A stretch of DNA of 64,000 bases, taken from Cognatitamlana sp035818475 (GTDB lineage Bacteria; Bacteroidota; Bacteroidia; Flavobacteriales; Flavobacteriaceae). This document shows, piece after piece, positions 33,655 through 42,866 of this stretch. Location of the stretch: the NCBI RefSeq assembly GCF_035818475.1, contig NZ_JAYMGV010000001.1:2604001-2668000 (forward strand), read 5' to 3'. The notes beneath the pieces are model-generated. The model searched no databases. It was not told the origin of the DNA and saw only the letters and a program-made list of their open reading frames with translations. The position numbers were made by a program, and so were the translations under genes. Position 1 is the stretch's first letter. Every line of letters begins with the position of its first letter.

Positions 33655-34700
33655 TACGCTTTTAGATTTAGTTTTAGTGTGACCTCAAAAGAGAGATCTT
33701 CATCAATTATATCAATAGAATAGTTGTTAGGGTATAACAAATCCAATCTCTTTTTTACATTGGTAAACCCAAACCCTGTTTTGGAGTTGTCATTTTTTTT
33801 AACTTTTCTTTTTTCGTTAGAAGTATTCAAAATAAGTACATTGTCTTTTACCAATATACTTATAACAATCCAGGAAATCTTGTTATTAACAGTACCATGC
33901 TTAAAAGCATTTTCTACAAATGGAATGAGTATAAAAGGAGGGATTTCATAGGCTTTATCTATTTCATGAATAAAACTTATATTATTACCATTCTCCAATC
34001 TCAATTTTTCGAGGTCAATATAATTTTTTAAATACGATATTTCTTTTGATAAAAGTACTTTTGGGCCATTGGCCTCATATAGCATATAGCGCATTAATCC
34101 AGACAACCTTAAAACGGCATCTTCAGCTGAATTTGACTTTTTAATAATTAATGAATACAAGTTATTTAAAGTGTTGAATAGGAAATGGGGGTGGACCTGA
34201 TTTCTAAGTTGGGTGAGTTCCATTTTAAACTGTTCCTTTTCAAGGATCAAAGTCCTTTTTTGCCCATCATAATAAAACCTTGAAAAAACTACCAACAGAG
34301 GAATAATTGCCGCTCGGTTTACATCAAACATGGTATTGGTTAAGTCAATTAAGGAGTAGTTGTTATAGTCATTCCAACCTGGAAAAAATTCTGGACGGAC
34401 ATAGTACCACATCATAGGCCTTTGGATAAAAAACGTAATGATGGTAAGAAGAGATACATAGCTTAATACAAAAAGAGCAAGGTTCTTTTTTAAATAGATT
34501 TTAGGTATCAACACATATAAAGAAATATAAACCAGTAAAAGTCTTGACGGTAAACTATAGAGCTGAACAACAATTGACTTAATGTAATCTTGATCATGGG
34601 TCCCCCAAATATATCCAAAGAAAAAGCTAAAGGCTATCCAATAAATAATATGTTTAAAAGCTCTATGTTTTAGTATGCTATTGTTGGTATAATTAAACAT
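33654..34700 (-). CDS. LytS-type sensor histidine kinase
   Basis: This 348-residue membrane kinase has four N-terminal spans (for example HIIYWIAFSFFFGYIW and LALFVLSYVSLLTIITFF) and no large sensor domain outside. The His_kinase domain follows with LRNQVHPHFLFNTLNNLYSL, the phosphorylated His region of the LytS/YehU type. The ATP-binding domain shows PPFILIPFVENAFKHG and GFGFTNVKKRL. It is the partner of the LytTR regulator, overlapping by one base. Its promoter lies in the 299-base gap to susC. The signal sensed is unknown, and the ligand could be within the membrane. Confidence 0.93.
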   Translation of the reverse strand: MFNYTNNSILKHRAFKHIIYWIAFSFFFGYIWGTHDQDYIKSIVVQLYSLPSRLLLVYISLYVLIPKIYLKKNLALFVLSYVSLLTIITFFIQRPMMWYYVRPEFFPGWNDYNNYSLIDLTNTMFDVNRAAIIPLLVVFSRFYYDGQKRTLILEKEQFKMELTQLRNQVHPHFLFNTLNNLYSLIIKKSNSAEDAVLRLSGLMRYMLYEANGPKVLLSKEISYLKNYIDLEKLRLENGNNISFIHEIDKAYEIPPFILIPFVENAFKHGTVNNKISWIVISILVKDNVLILNTSNEKRKVKKNDNSKTGFGFTNVKKRLDLLYPNNYSIDIIDEDLSFEVTLKLNLKA

Positions 34701-34999
34701 GCAAAAGATTTGATCTGGAATAAGTATTAAAGTTGCAAAATATTTAATGTTTTAACAAAAAATATGACAGATAACCACTTGTAATACATAAACAGCATTT
34801 AATAAAACCTTAAAGTAGTTTATGAGGTAAAAATGCTTTTTGCAATTATAATATTATTATAAACTGTTTTCTGTCCAGTTTAAACGTTGTTTGTTTTACC
34901 GGTTTTACCCCATTTCCCCTTTTTTATATTATTGCCTCTAAATCAATATGAGGACGGTTTATACGATTCCAATATTGATACTAAACTAACTTAAACTAT
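34701..34999. promoter_or_regulatory. Divergent control region of lytS-type kinase and susC
   Basis: This gap of 299 bases has no gene. A tandem repeat GTTTTACC-G-GTTTTACC lies at 34893-34909 (period 9), preceded by CCAGTTTAAACGTTG, a 15-base stretch near an inverted repeat. These are candidates for the LytTR binding site. I see no full TAnnTTTG box for susC, so the promoter may need an activator. Confidence 0.4.
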
Positions 35000-37939
35000 A
35001 TGTGTATGAAGACAAATCAACTTAAAAAAGTACTAATTTTCATGATGCTTTTGGTTACTATTACTACCAGCGCTCAAATAACTGTTAAAGGGGTGGTCAC
35101 TGAGAAGACCGGTAATCTTCCTTTACCTGGGGTTAATGTAGTGGTAAAAGGTTCTAATACAGGAGCGGTTACGGATTTTGAGGGCAATTATACCATTGAA
35201 GCCAATAATGGAGGTGTTTTAATCTTTTCATATTTAGGATATAAGCAGCAGGAAGTTCGGGTTGAGAACTCTGTTATCAATATCGTTATGGAAGAGGATG
35301 CATCCCAGCTTAATGAGGTTGTAGTGATTGGATATGGGAGCACTACTGTAAAAGATGCTACCGGAGCTATAGAAAAAGTAGATTCAAAGGAGTTTAATGC
35401 GGGAGCCATTACATCGCCAGAGCAATTGATTACAGGGAAAACAGCCGGTGTAAATGTTATTCCTCCCGGTGGATTGCCCGGCCAGGGGGCAACCATAAGA
35501 ATTAGAGGAGGTAACTCATCCCTGTCTGCAAATAACAACCCTTTAATTGTAATAGATGGTGTGCCGGTAGATCAGGGTTCCTCAGGAGGCGGTTCAGCTG
35601 CACTAAATTCAATTAATCCAAATGATATAGAGAGCTTTGTGGTTTTAAAAGACGCATCATCTACAGCCATTTATGGATCAAGGGCTTCAGCAGGTGTCAT
35701 TTTAATAACTACCAAAAGTGGAAATACCAATTCGCCGCTGAAAATTCAGTTAAGTACTAATGGATCAATAGGAGAAGTAAGAAGAACTACTAATGTGTTA
35801 AATGCTGATCAGTATAGAGAGGTTGCAGCAAACAGTCAAAATGCATCTTTAATACTGCCGTTATTGGGTAGTGAAAATACCAACTGGCAAGATCAGATTT
35901 TTCAAAAAGCGTTAGGAACAGATTCTAACTTAACGCTAACAAAGGGGTTTGAGAATTCATCATTTAGGGCTTCAGTAGGATATACGGTTCAAGAGGGCAT
36001 AATAAAGACGTCCAAATTTGAAAGATCGTCGGCATCGTTAAATTTTAAGCAGTATCTATTAGATAGAGCCTTATCAATAGAAACGAATATCCGAGGCGCT
36101 TTAACACAGAATAATTATCCAAATGGAGGTGCACTTGGTACTGCCGCCCAATTTGATCCAACCCAACCGATTTATAGTGGAAATGACGAATATGGTGGAT
36201 TTTGGGAATGGTTACAGCCGAACGGAGACCCTGAATCATTAGCACCAAGAAACCCTTTAGGCCTTTTGGAACAAACTACAAATGTAGCAGATACAGAGCG
36301 TGCCATAGGAAATGTTAAACTAGATTATAATGCGCCGTTTTTAGAAGGGTTGAATGCCAACTTAAATGTGGGATTTGATTATAATGAAGTTAATGGAATA
36401 ACAAAAACACCAGGAACGTCGGCAGCAGGTTTTTTATCTCAGGGAAGCGTAGGCACTTACGGCAGTATAAGAAGAAGTGTATTGGCTGATTTTTTCTTGA
36501 ACTACAAAAAAGATATAGAATCTATTAAAAGTAAAATTGAATTAATGGCAGGTCACTCCTTTCAAAAGTTTTTTAGATCAAACTACAATACAAATATGCC
36601 TACAGTAGGAGCACCAATAGATAATAGTTTTGCAACACACAATGCTATTGAATCTTATGTGAGCAGGTTTAGATATTCATATAATAGTAAGTATCTTTTA
36701 AATTTCACCTATCGTAGAGATGGATCGTCCAGATTCAGTAACGACAATAGGTGGGGCGATTTTTATTCAGGAGCCTTAGCCTGGAATATTTTTGAGGAAA
36801 ATTTTCTCAAAAATTCAAATACCATTTCCAATTTAAAATTACGCTTGGGATATGGTCAAACCGGACAACAAGAAATAGGAATTGACTTTGGGTATCTACC
36901 GGTATATGTAAACGGAGCAGATAATCAGCAATACCAGTTAGGCAATACCTTTTATAATACAGTTAGACCAGAGGGTTATGATGCCAATATTAAATGGGAG
37001 GAATCTGAAACCTATAATGTTGGTTTGGATTATGGTTTTTTTAATGGCAATATTTCGGGGAGTATTGAATACTTTACTAGAAAAACGTCAGATGTACTGA
37101 ACTTAATCCCTATACCTTCAGGAACCAATCTAACCAATCAGTTAATAACAAATATTGGAGACTTGGAAAATGAAGGTATTGAGTTTACACTAGGAGCTAA
37201 TGTATTTGCCAAAGAAAATTTTAGTTGGAATGTAAATTTCAACATGTCCTACCTAACTAATAAAATATTAAAGCTGAACGTTGTGGACGATCCTAGTTTT
37301 ATAGGAGTTCCAACTGGGTTTATTTCAGGAGCAATAGGTAATTCTATTCAAATCCATAGAGTTGGCGAAGCTCAAAGTGCCTTTTTAGCATTCAAGCAGG
37401 TATATGGAGAAGATGGCAGGCCAATAGAAGGGGTTTATGAAGATATAAATGGAGATGGAGCTATTGATAATGGAGACCTTTATATAAAGGAAAATCCGGC
37501 AGCTGATTTCTTATTTGGTCTTTCTTCATATGCCAATTATAAAAACTGGGATTTAAATTTTACCCTTAGAGCCAGCGTTGGTAACTATGTTTATAATAAT
37601 GTGGCGTCTTCAACAGGTAATGAATTTGGACTACATTCTTTAAATACAAACAGAAACGTACATGCATCTATACTGGATACCGGATTTAGAAATAATCAAT
37701 TGTTATCAGATTATTATATTCAGGATGCTTCCTTTTTAAAGATGGATAACTTGTCACTGGGTTACAATTTCAAAAATATAATGCCTTCGGCAATTGATCT
37801 AAGAATACAAATGACCATTCAAAATGTATTTACCATGACTAATTATGATGGCATTGACCCGGAGATTTCAGGAGGAATTGATAATAATTTCTTTCCAAGA
37901 CCAAGAACATTTCTTTTAGGGGTTAACATGAATTTTTAA
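35000..37939 (+). CDS. susC: SusC/RagA TonB-dependent outer-membrane transporter
   Basis: This 979-residue TonB-linked outer-membrane protein has a signal peptide ending near TTSAQ and a CarboxypepD-like N-terminal domain (TVKGVVTEKTGNLPLPGVNV to IFSYLGYKQQEV). The SusC signature NEVVVIGYGS follows, then a plug (ATIRIRGGNSSLSANNNPLI) and a beta-barrel that ends in FLLGVNMNF, the C-terminal aromatic. It imports oligomers or ligands captured by its SusD partner, encoded 12 bases downstream. The start could be ATG 35000 or the ATG at 35006. It is divergent from the LytS/LytTR pair. The cargo is not identified from the barrel. Confidence 0.95.
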   Translation: MCMKTNQLKKVLIFMMLLVTITTSAQITVKGVVTEKTGNLPLPGVNVVVKGSNTGAVTDFEGNYTIEANNGGVLIFSYLGYKQQEVRVENSVINIVMEEDASQLNEVVVIGYGSTTVKDATGAIEKVDSKEFNAGAITSPEQLITGKTAGVNVIPPGGLPGQGATIRIRGGNSSLSANNNPLIVIDGVPVDQGSSGGGSAALNSINPNDIESFVVLKDASSTAIYGSRASAGVILITTKSGNTNSPLKIQLSTNGSIGEVRRTTNVLNADQYREVAANSQNASLILPLLGSENTNWQDQIFQKALGTDSNLTLTKGFENSSFRASVGYTVQEGIIKTSKFERSSASLNFKQYLLDRALSIETNIRGALTQNNYPNGGALGTAAQFDPTQPIYSGNDEYGGFWEWLQPNGDPESLAPRNPLGLLEQTTNVADTERAIGNVKLDYNAPFLEGLNANLNVGFDYNEVNGITKTPGTSAAGFLSQGSVGTYGSIRRSVLADFFLNYKKDIESIKSKIELMAGHSFQKFFRSNYNTNMPTVGAPIDNSFATHNAIESYVSRFRYSYNSKYLLNFTYRRDGSSRFSNDNRWGDFYSGALAWNIFEENFLKNSNTISNLKLRLGYGQTGQQEIGIDFGYLPVYVNGADNQQYQLGNTFYNTVRPEGYDANIKWEESETYNVGLDYGFFNGNISGSIEYFTRKTSDVLNLIPIPSGTNLTNQLITNIGDLENEGIEFTLGANVFAKENFSWNVNFNMSYLTNKILKLNVVDDPSFIGVPTGFISGAIGNSIQIHRVGEAQSAFLAFKQVYGEDGRPIEGVYEDINGDGAIDNGDLYIKENPAADFLFGLSSYANYKNWDLNFTLRASVGNYVYNNVASSTGNEFGLHSLNTNRNVHASILDTGFRNNQLLSDYYIQDASFLKMDNLSLGYNFKNIMPSAIDLRIQMTIQNVFTMTNYDGIDPEISGGIDNNFFPRPRTFLLGVNMNF

Positions 37940-37951
37940 AAAAAGAAGAAA

Positions 37952-39559
37952 ATGAAAAACATAAAAAATAAATTAAAATTTAGGTTGAAGTTAGTGGCTC
38001 TTTTATCTGTCTTTTTTATCACGTCTTGTGAAAAGGAACTAGACTTACAGCCACTGAGTTCACAAACTTCAGATATTACGTTTCAAAATGAAGATGCTTA
38101 TAAGCAGTTTTTAGCAAAAATCTATGGAGGGTTTTCTTTAACAGGCCAGGATACCAGTGGGAGTTTTGATGATATAGCTGGAATAGATGGAAATTTTTCC
38201 AATTACTTGAGGTTACTGTTTACCATTCAGGAATTATCAACCGATGAAGCCATAATAGCCTGGAATGATCAAACTATACATGATATTCATAACCATGTTT
38301 GGACTTCAGGAGATGCCTTTATAACGGCTACTTATGCCAGAATCTATTTTCAGGTAGGTTTGATAAATCAGTTTTTAAGGGAAACAGAAGAAAGTGTTCT
38401 AGACAGTAGAGGTGTTGGTGCTGAGCTAAAAAAAGACATTTCAGGTTTTAGGGATGAAGCAAGGTTCCTAAGAGCGTTTAGCTATTGGCATGGTTTGGAT
38501 ATGTTTGGTGATTTAGCTTTAGTAGATGAAAATGATATTGTAGGCGCCTTTTTTCCGGAACAAACTTCTAAAGAAGAGGTCTTTGATTATTTAGAATCCG
38601 AATTATTGGATATTGAATCCAGGTTACCAAATCCGCGTCAAAATGAATACGGAAGAGCAGATAAAGGATACGTTTGGATGCTATTGGCTAAATTATATTT
38701 AAATGCAGAGGTATATACAGGAGCAGAAAGATATGCAGACGCATTTGAGTATACCAGTAAAGTTATTAACGGTGGCTATACATTAGTACCAAACTATAAC
38801 TATCTGTTTCTAGCTGATAATGATAGAAATGGAGCAGAGAATGAAATTATTTACCCTTTTCTTTTTGATGGTCTTGCTAACGGTTCTTTTGGAGGAACTA
38901 CTTACCTGGTACATGCTGCTATTGGGGGAGATATGGATCCCTCTGTTTTTGGTGTCAATGGTGGCTGGGGAGGCTTAAGAACCACAAGTGTTTTTGTAGA
39001 TAAATGGAGTGATATTACCGGAGCTACAGATTCCAGAGCTATGATGCATACAAGTGGTCAAACATTGGAAATAGATAATCCATTTGATTTTACACAAGGC
39101 TATGCTATAACAAAATATAGAAATGTAGATGTTAATGGCAATATAGGATCTGATCCATCAGGAAATAATGTAGATGTTAATTTCCCGGTGTTTAGGCTGG
39201 CAGATGCCTATTTAATGTATGCAGAGATAGTCCTGAGAGGCGGTGGCGGAGATATGGATACAGCCGTGGGGTATATAAATGAACTTAGAGAAAGAGCCTA
39301 TGGCAATTCCAGTGGGAATGTCTCTATAGCAGATCTTGACCTTGAATTCATATTAGATGAACGATCCAGAGAGTTGTACTGGGAAAACCACAGAAGAACA
39401 GATCTTATTCGTTTTAACCAGTTTAGTGAAAATGGTATTTGGCCCTGGAAGGGCAATATAGCAGCCGGAAAAACAACTGAAAGTTATAGAGACCTTTACC
39501 CTGTACCAAGTGCAGAGCTAAATGCAAACCCTAATCTAATTCAAAATGAAGGGTACTAA
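37952..39559 (+). CDS. susD: SusD/RagB nutrient-binding lipoprotein
   Basis: This 535-residue lipoprotein (FFITSCEKELDL lipobox) is the ligand-capturing lid of the SusC transporter. Typical features are the helical TPR-like region (YARIYFQVGLINQFLRE, DEARFLRAFSYWHGLDMFGD), KEEVFDYLESELLDIE, and the C-terminal RSRELYWENHRRTDLIRF. It is 12 bases after susC and 30 bases before susE, all in one operon. Ligand specificity cannot be read from this family. Confidence 0.95.
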   Translation: MKNIKNKLKFRLKLVALLSVFFITSCEKELDLQPLSSQTSDITFQNEDAYKQFLAKIYGGFSLTGQDTSGSFDDIAGIDGNFSNYLRLLFTIQELSTDEAIIAWNDQTIHDIHNHVWTSGDAFITATYARIYFQVGLINQFLRETEESVLDSRGVGAELKKDISGFRDEARFLRAFSYWHGLDMFGDLALVDENDIVGAFFPEQTSKEEVFDYLESELLDIESRLPNPRQNEYGRADKGYVWMLLAKLYLNAEVYTGAERYADAFEYTSKVINGGYTLVPNYNYLFLADNDRNGAENEIIYPFLFDGLANGSFGGTTYLVHAAIGGDMDPSVFGVNGGWGGLRTTSVFVDKWSDITGATDSRAMMHTSGQTLEIDNPFDFTQGYAITKYRNVDVNGNIGSDPSGNNVDVNFPVFRLADAYLMYAEIVLRGGGGDMDTAVGYINELRERAYGNSSGNVSIADLDLEFILDERSRELYWENHRRTDLIRFNQFSENGIWPWKGNIAAGKTTESYRDLYPVPSAELNANPNLIQNEGY

Positions 39560-39589
39560 TTATTGTGTAAACTAAAAGAGACATAAATC

Positions 39590-40627
39590 ATGAAATACAT
39601 ATTAAACAAGATTTTATTACTACTAGGAATAAGTATAATTGTTGTGTCTTGCACAGACAATTCAGAGTTATCAATTTTAAATGCATCCGCTTCCACAGGA
39701 GCAGCAGTGTTTTCTGAAACAGATTTGATTTTAAGCCAAAGTAATGAAAATGAATTAGCATTAACTATTAGTTTTCAGGAACCCGATTTTGGATACAATG
39801 CAGGGTCAATAGGCTATCAGCTATTGTTTGATTTAGAAACTAATTTTGATGCCCCGGAAATTATTGATGGAGGTACTAGTTTTGCGGTTGATTTGACACA
39901 TGCTGAATTAAATAAAATCTTACTCAATTTAGGTGCAGAACCAGATGTTGCCATTCAATTATCTGTAAAGATTGAGACCGTTTTATCTACAGATACGAGT
40001 TTGTTTTCTGAAATAAGTGCATTAACCGTTACACCATATTCGGCTGATTTAGACCTAACTTCAAGATGGGGACTTGTAGGTAGTGCAACCGTTAACGGGT
40101 GGAATGGACCGGATATGCCTTTCTATAAATCTACAGATGGCAGTTTAGAAAGCGGAACTTTTGTGGCCTATGTGACATTAATTGATGGGGCAATAAAAAT
40201 AAGGGCTGATAATGATTGGACGATTAACTATGGAGATAATGAACTGGACAATATATTAGAAGCAGGAGGTACAGATATTGCAATTACAGCAGGAACCTAT
40301 AAAATTATTTTTAATGAAAATTCACTAACATATTCTGTTGAAGCTTATTCATGGGGGCTTGTTGGAAGTGCAACGCCTAATGGCTGGGATGGCCCAGATG
40401 TCCAATTTAATTATAACCCTTTAAAAGACAATTGGAATACTGAAGCTACATTGGTAGATGGGGCCATTAAGATTAGATTTAATAACGAATGGGTTACTGC
40501 ATATGGAGATGCTGAACCTGATGGAATATTAGATACATCAGCCAATAATGATATAAATGTTTCAGCTGGTAATTATTTTATAACATTTAGTCCTGAGACC
40601 TTAGAGTATAGTATTGAAGGACTATAG
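39590..40627 (+). CDS. SusE/SusF-like surface glycan-binding lipoprotein with two repeats
   Basis: This 345-residue lipoprotein (IIVVSC, Cys at about 21) has an N-terminal SusE Ig-like domain (ASTGAAVFSETDLILSQSNE) and then two nearly equal copies of a SusF/SusE-type binding domain: WGLVGSATVNGWNGPDM at about residue 160 and WGLVGSATPNGWDGPDV at about 254, each ending in an ...ITFSPETLEYSIE-like strand. The domain type is best known from starch binding, so an alpha-glucan or similarly curved ligand is possible. It follows susD by 30 bases; a gap of 261 bases then separates it from the esterases. Confidence 0.85.
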   Translation: MKYILNKILLLLGISIIVVSCTDNSELSILNASASTGAAVFSETDLILSQSNENELALTISFQEPDFGYNAGSIGYQLLFDLETNFDAPEIIDGGTSFAVDLTHAELNKILLNLGAEPDVAIQLSVKIETVLSTDTSLFSEISALTVTPYSADLDLTSRWGLVGSATVNGWNGPDMPFYKSTDGSLESGTFVAYVTLIDGAIKIRADNDWTINYGDNELDNILEAGGTDIAITAGTYKIIFNENSLTYSVEAYSWGLVGSATPNGWDGPDVQFNYNPLKDNWNTEATLVDGAIKIRFNNEWVTAYGDAEPDGILDTSANNDINVSAGNYFITFSPETLEYSIEGL

Positions 40628-40745
40628 AGATATAGAGTTGAAAATATTTATGGGTTGTCAATGTATTATAGAAGATGAAATTATAGATAATATTCATGTG
40701 AGAAGTGAATAATGAGTAAGTTTTGATACTTATTTTGATAATGAG

Positions 40746-40787
40746 GGAGAGTCTGTATATCTGTAATACTACGTTTTCAGTCTCTCC
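40746..40787 (+). other. Hairpin downstream of the susE-like gene
   Basis: GGAGAGTCTG and CAGTCTCTCC can pair over ten positions with one T-T mismatch, closing a 22-base loop. No T-run follows, so it is not a standard terminator; it may be a processing or attenuation site that lowers expression of the esterase genes. The rest of the 40628-40888 gap holds nothing I recognise. Confidence 0.4.
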
Positions 40788-40888
40788 TGAGTTATTAATC
40801 TATTCTAATGTTTGGTTTGATTAAAATAAACTTGATTACCACGATGGTTTTAAAAAATTAATAGGAGATAAATTTACACTTATACTAA

Positions 40889-42856
40889 ATGAGATTTATA
40901 ATATTGACATTGATATTATTCCCTATAATAATGCAGCCTCAGGAGGCTAATTATTATAAAGAAACGGAGTTTTTAAGAGAAAAAGCTCTAAACCCCGATA
41001 GCTATATCCTTGAAAAATTTAAATACTATGATGTACTACTCCTTGGGGAGGATCACGCAGTAAAGAACAACTTAGATTTTATAAAACAGCTCATACCGGA
41101 TTTATATAATTCAGGAGTTTACAACCTGGGAATGGAGTTTGGAGCTTATGAAAAGCAAAGTGAATTGGATACATTGGTAACCGGACATCAATATAATGAT
41201 CAAATAGCAAGAGACTTAATGTTTTTTTACAATGTTGGCTGGGCCTTTAAAGAATACACAGATTTTTATAAGGCGGTATGGAACTTTAACCAAACCTTAC
41301 CACAAACTGCTAAAAAATTTAGAATCATAAATATAAGTTATCAATATGATTGGACTGCTTATAGCGGGTCTCGACTTGATATGAGCGGTGTATTTCATAA
41401 AGGTGAAGTAAATGAGTTTAGGGAAAAAGTAATTAAAAAGGAAGTTTTAGATAAGGGAGAGAAAGCACTCGTATTGGTTGGTGTGCCTCATGCATTTACT
41501 AAATATTCTCAGGCAACTACCCAAGATAATGATTGTACTTTTAAATTTGAGAGTTTGGGAAATCGTCTTTATAAGAAGTATCCGGATAAAGTGTTTTCAA
41601 TATTTTTACATGGGCCATTATATAATAAGCAAAATAAAACACCCTTTTTTTTATCGCCGGCCAACGGACAAACAGAAGCTATTTTTAAATTAATGTCCTA
41701 TGCTCCAATGGGGTTTGATTTGGATAATAATCCTATAGGAAAATTAAGAGATGACAGCATGTTTAGCGTATGCTACGACAATTTTACTATAGGACAATTA
41801 TTTGATGGCTATATTTTTTTAGTGCCTTTTAATAAAATGGAAGACTGTAAAATTGACCAGGATTTTTTTAAAGGAAAAGAATGGCCTGAAATCAAAAAGC
41901 AAATACCAGATCCGTATTGGCATGAACCATTTTACTCTAAACAGCAATACTGGGAAGACATCACCTCTAAGGTAAATATTAAAACCAGATATAAGAGTAT
42001 TATAAGTAAACCCAACCTTACTTTAAAATATGGTAAAATAGATCGACTAAAAGACTTTCAATCTAAGTTTATAGATTCTAGAAATGTAGATTTATGGCTA
42101 CCTCCGGGATATAATCCAAAACTAAAATATTCAGTATTGTATATGCATGACGGGCAAATGTTATTTGATGCTACCAATACCTGGAATAACCAAGAATGGA
42201 TGATTGATGAGACCTTTTCAAAATTAATGAGCAATGGTGTGATAAAGAATACCATAGTTGTTGGCATATGGAATAATGGCAAATTCAGGCATTCAGAGTA
42301 CTTTCCTCAAAAACCAATTGAATTGTTAGATGAAAAAATTAAGAAAACATTAATTGAAACAGATCTGCAAGGAAAAGCCCAATCTGATAATTATTTGAGA
42401 TTTATTGTAGAAGAGCTTAAGCCTTACATAGATTCCAATTATTCAACATTTACAAATAAGGAAGATACGTTTGTAGCTGGCTCAAGTATGGGCGGATTGA
42501 TTTCTATGTATGCGCTTTGTGAGTATCCGGAAATATTTGGTGGAGCTGCATGCCTTTCTACACATTGGGTAGGAGATGTTAATATAAAAGGAGATAAAAT
42601 TCCACTGGCTTTTAATACTTACATGTCTAAAAACTTACCATCATACAAGGATCACAAAATCTATTTTGATTATGGAACAGAGGGATTGGATAGCTTATAT
42701 AAAGAATGGCAATTACGTATTGATAAAACGATGAGTAAAAAGGGCTATTCAAGTAAAAATTGGATATCAAAAGAGTTTAAAGGTAAGGAGCATTCTGAAG
42801 AAGCATGGAGTGAGCGCTTTCATATTCCAATGGAATTTTTATTAAAAGCTAAATAA
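40889..42856 (+). CDS. Fusion: TIKI/EreA/ChaN-like domain plus PF00756-type esterase
   Basis: This 655-residue exported protein (short hydrophobic N-terminus FIILTLILFPIIM) has two enzyme-like parts. The first, about residues 40-320, carries the pattern GEDH (53-56), a Glu in NLGMEFG (83) and GVPHAF (198-203), matching the GE-x-H, Glu and G-x-x-H landmarks of the TIKI/EreA/ChaN/TraB fold. The second, about residues 370-655, is an alpha/beta hydrolase: VLYMHDGQMLFD, nucleophile Ser533 in AGSSMGGLIS, acid Asp near 594, and His635 in GKEHSEEAW. The second domain resembles the separate esterase at 45388. Both active sites look intact. The substrate is unknown; an ester-bearing glycan or natural product is inferred from the locus. 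Confidence 0.78.
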   Translation: MRFIILTLILFPIIMQPQEANYYKETEFLREKALNPDSYILEKFKYYDVLLLGEDHAVKNNLDFIKQLIPDLYNSGVYNLGMEFGAYEKQSELDTLVTGHQYNDQIARDLMFFYNVGWAFKEYTDFYKAVWNFNQTLPQTAKKFRIINISYQYDWTAYSGSRLDMSGVFHKGEVNEFREKVIKKEVLDKGEKALVLVGVPHAFTKYSQATTQDNDCTFKFESLGNRLYKKYPDKVFSIFLHGPLYNKQNKTPFFLSPANGQTEAIFKLMSYAPMGFDLDNNPIGKLRDDSMFSVCYDNFTIGQLFDGYIFLVPFNKMEDCKIDQDFFKGKEWPEIKKQIPDPYWHEPFYSKQQYWEDITSKVNIKTRYKSIISKPNLTLKYGKIDRLKDFQSKFIDSRNVDLWLPPGYNPKLKYSVLYMHDGQMLFDATNTWNNQEWMIDETFSKLMSNGVIKNTIVVGIWNNGKFRHSEYFPQKPIELLDEKIKKTLIETDLQGKAQSDNYLRFIVEELKPYIDSNYSTFTNKEDTFVAGSSMGGLISMYALCEYPEIFGGAACLSTHWVGDVNIKGDKIPLAFNTYMSKNLPSYKDHKIYFDYGTEGLDSLYKEWQLRIDKTMSKKGYSSKNWISKEFKGKEHSEEAWSERFHIPMEFLLKAK

Positions 42857-42866
42857 AGAAACTAGT

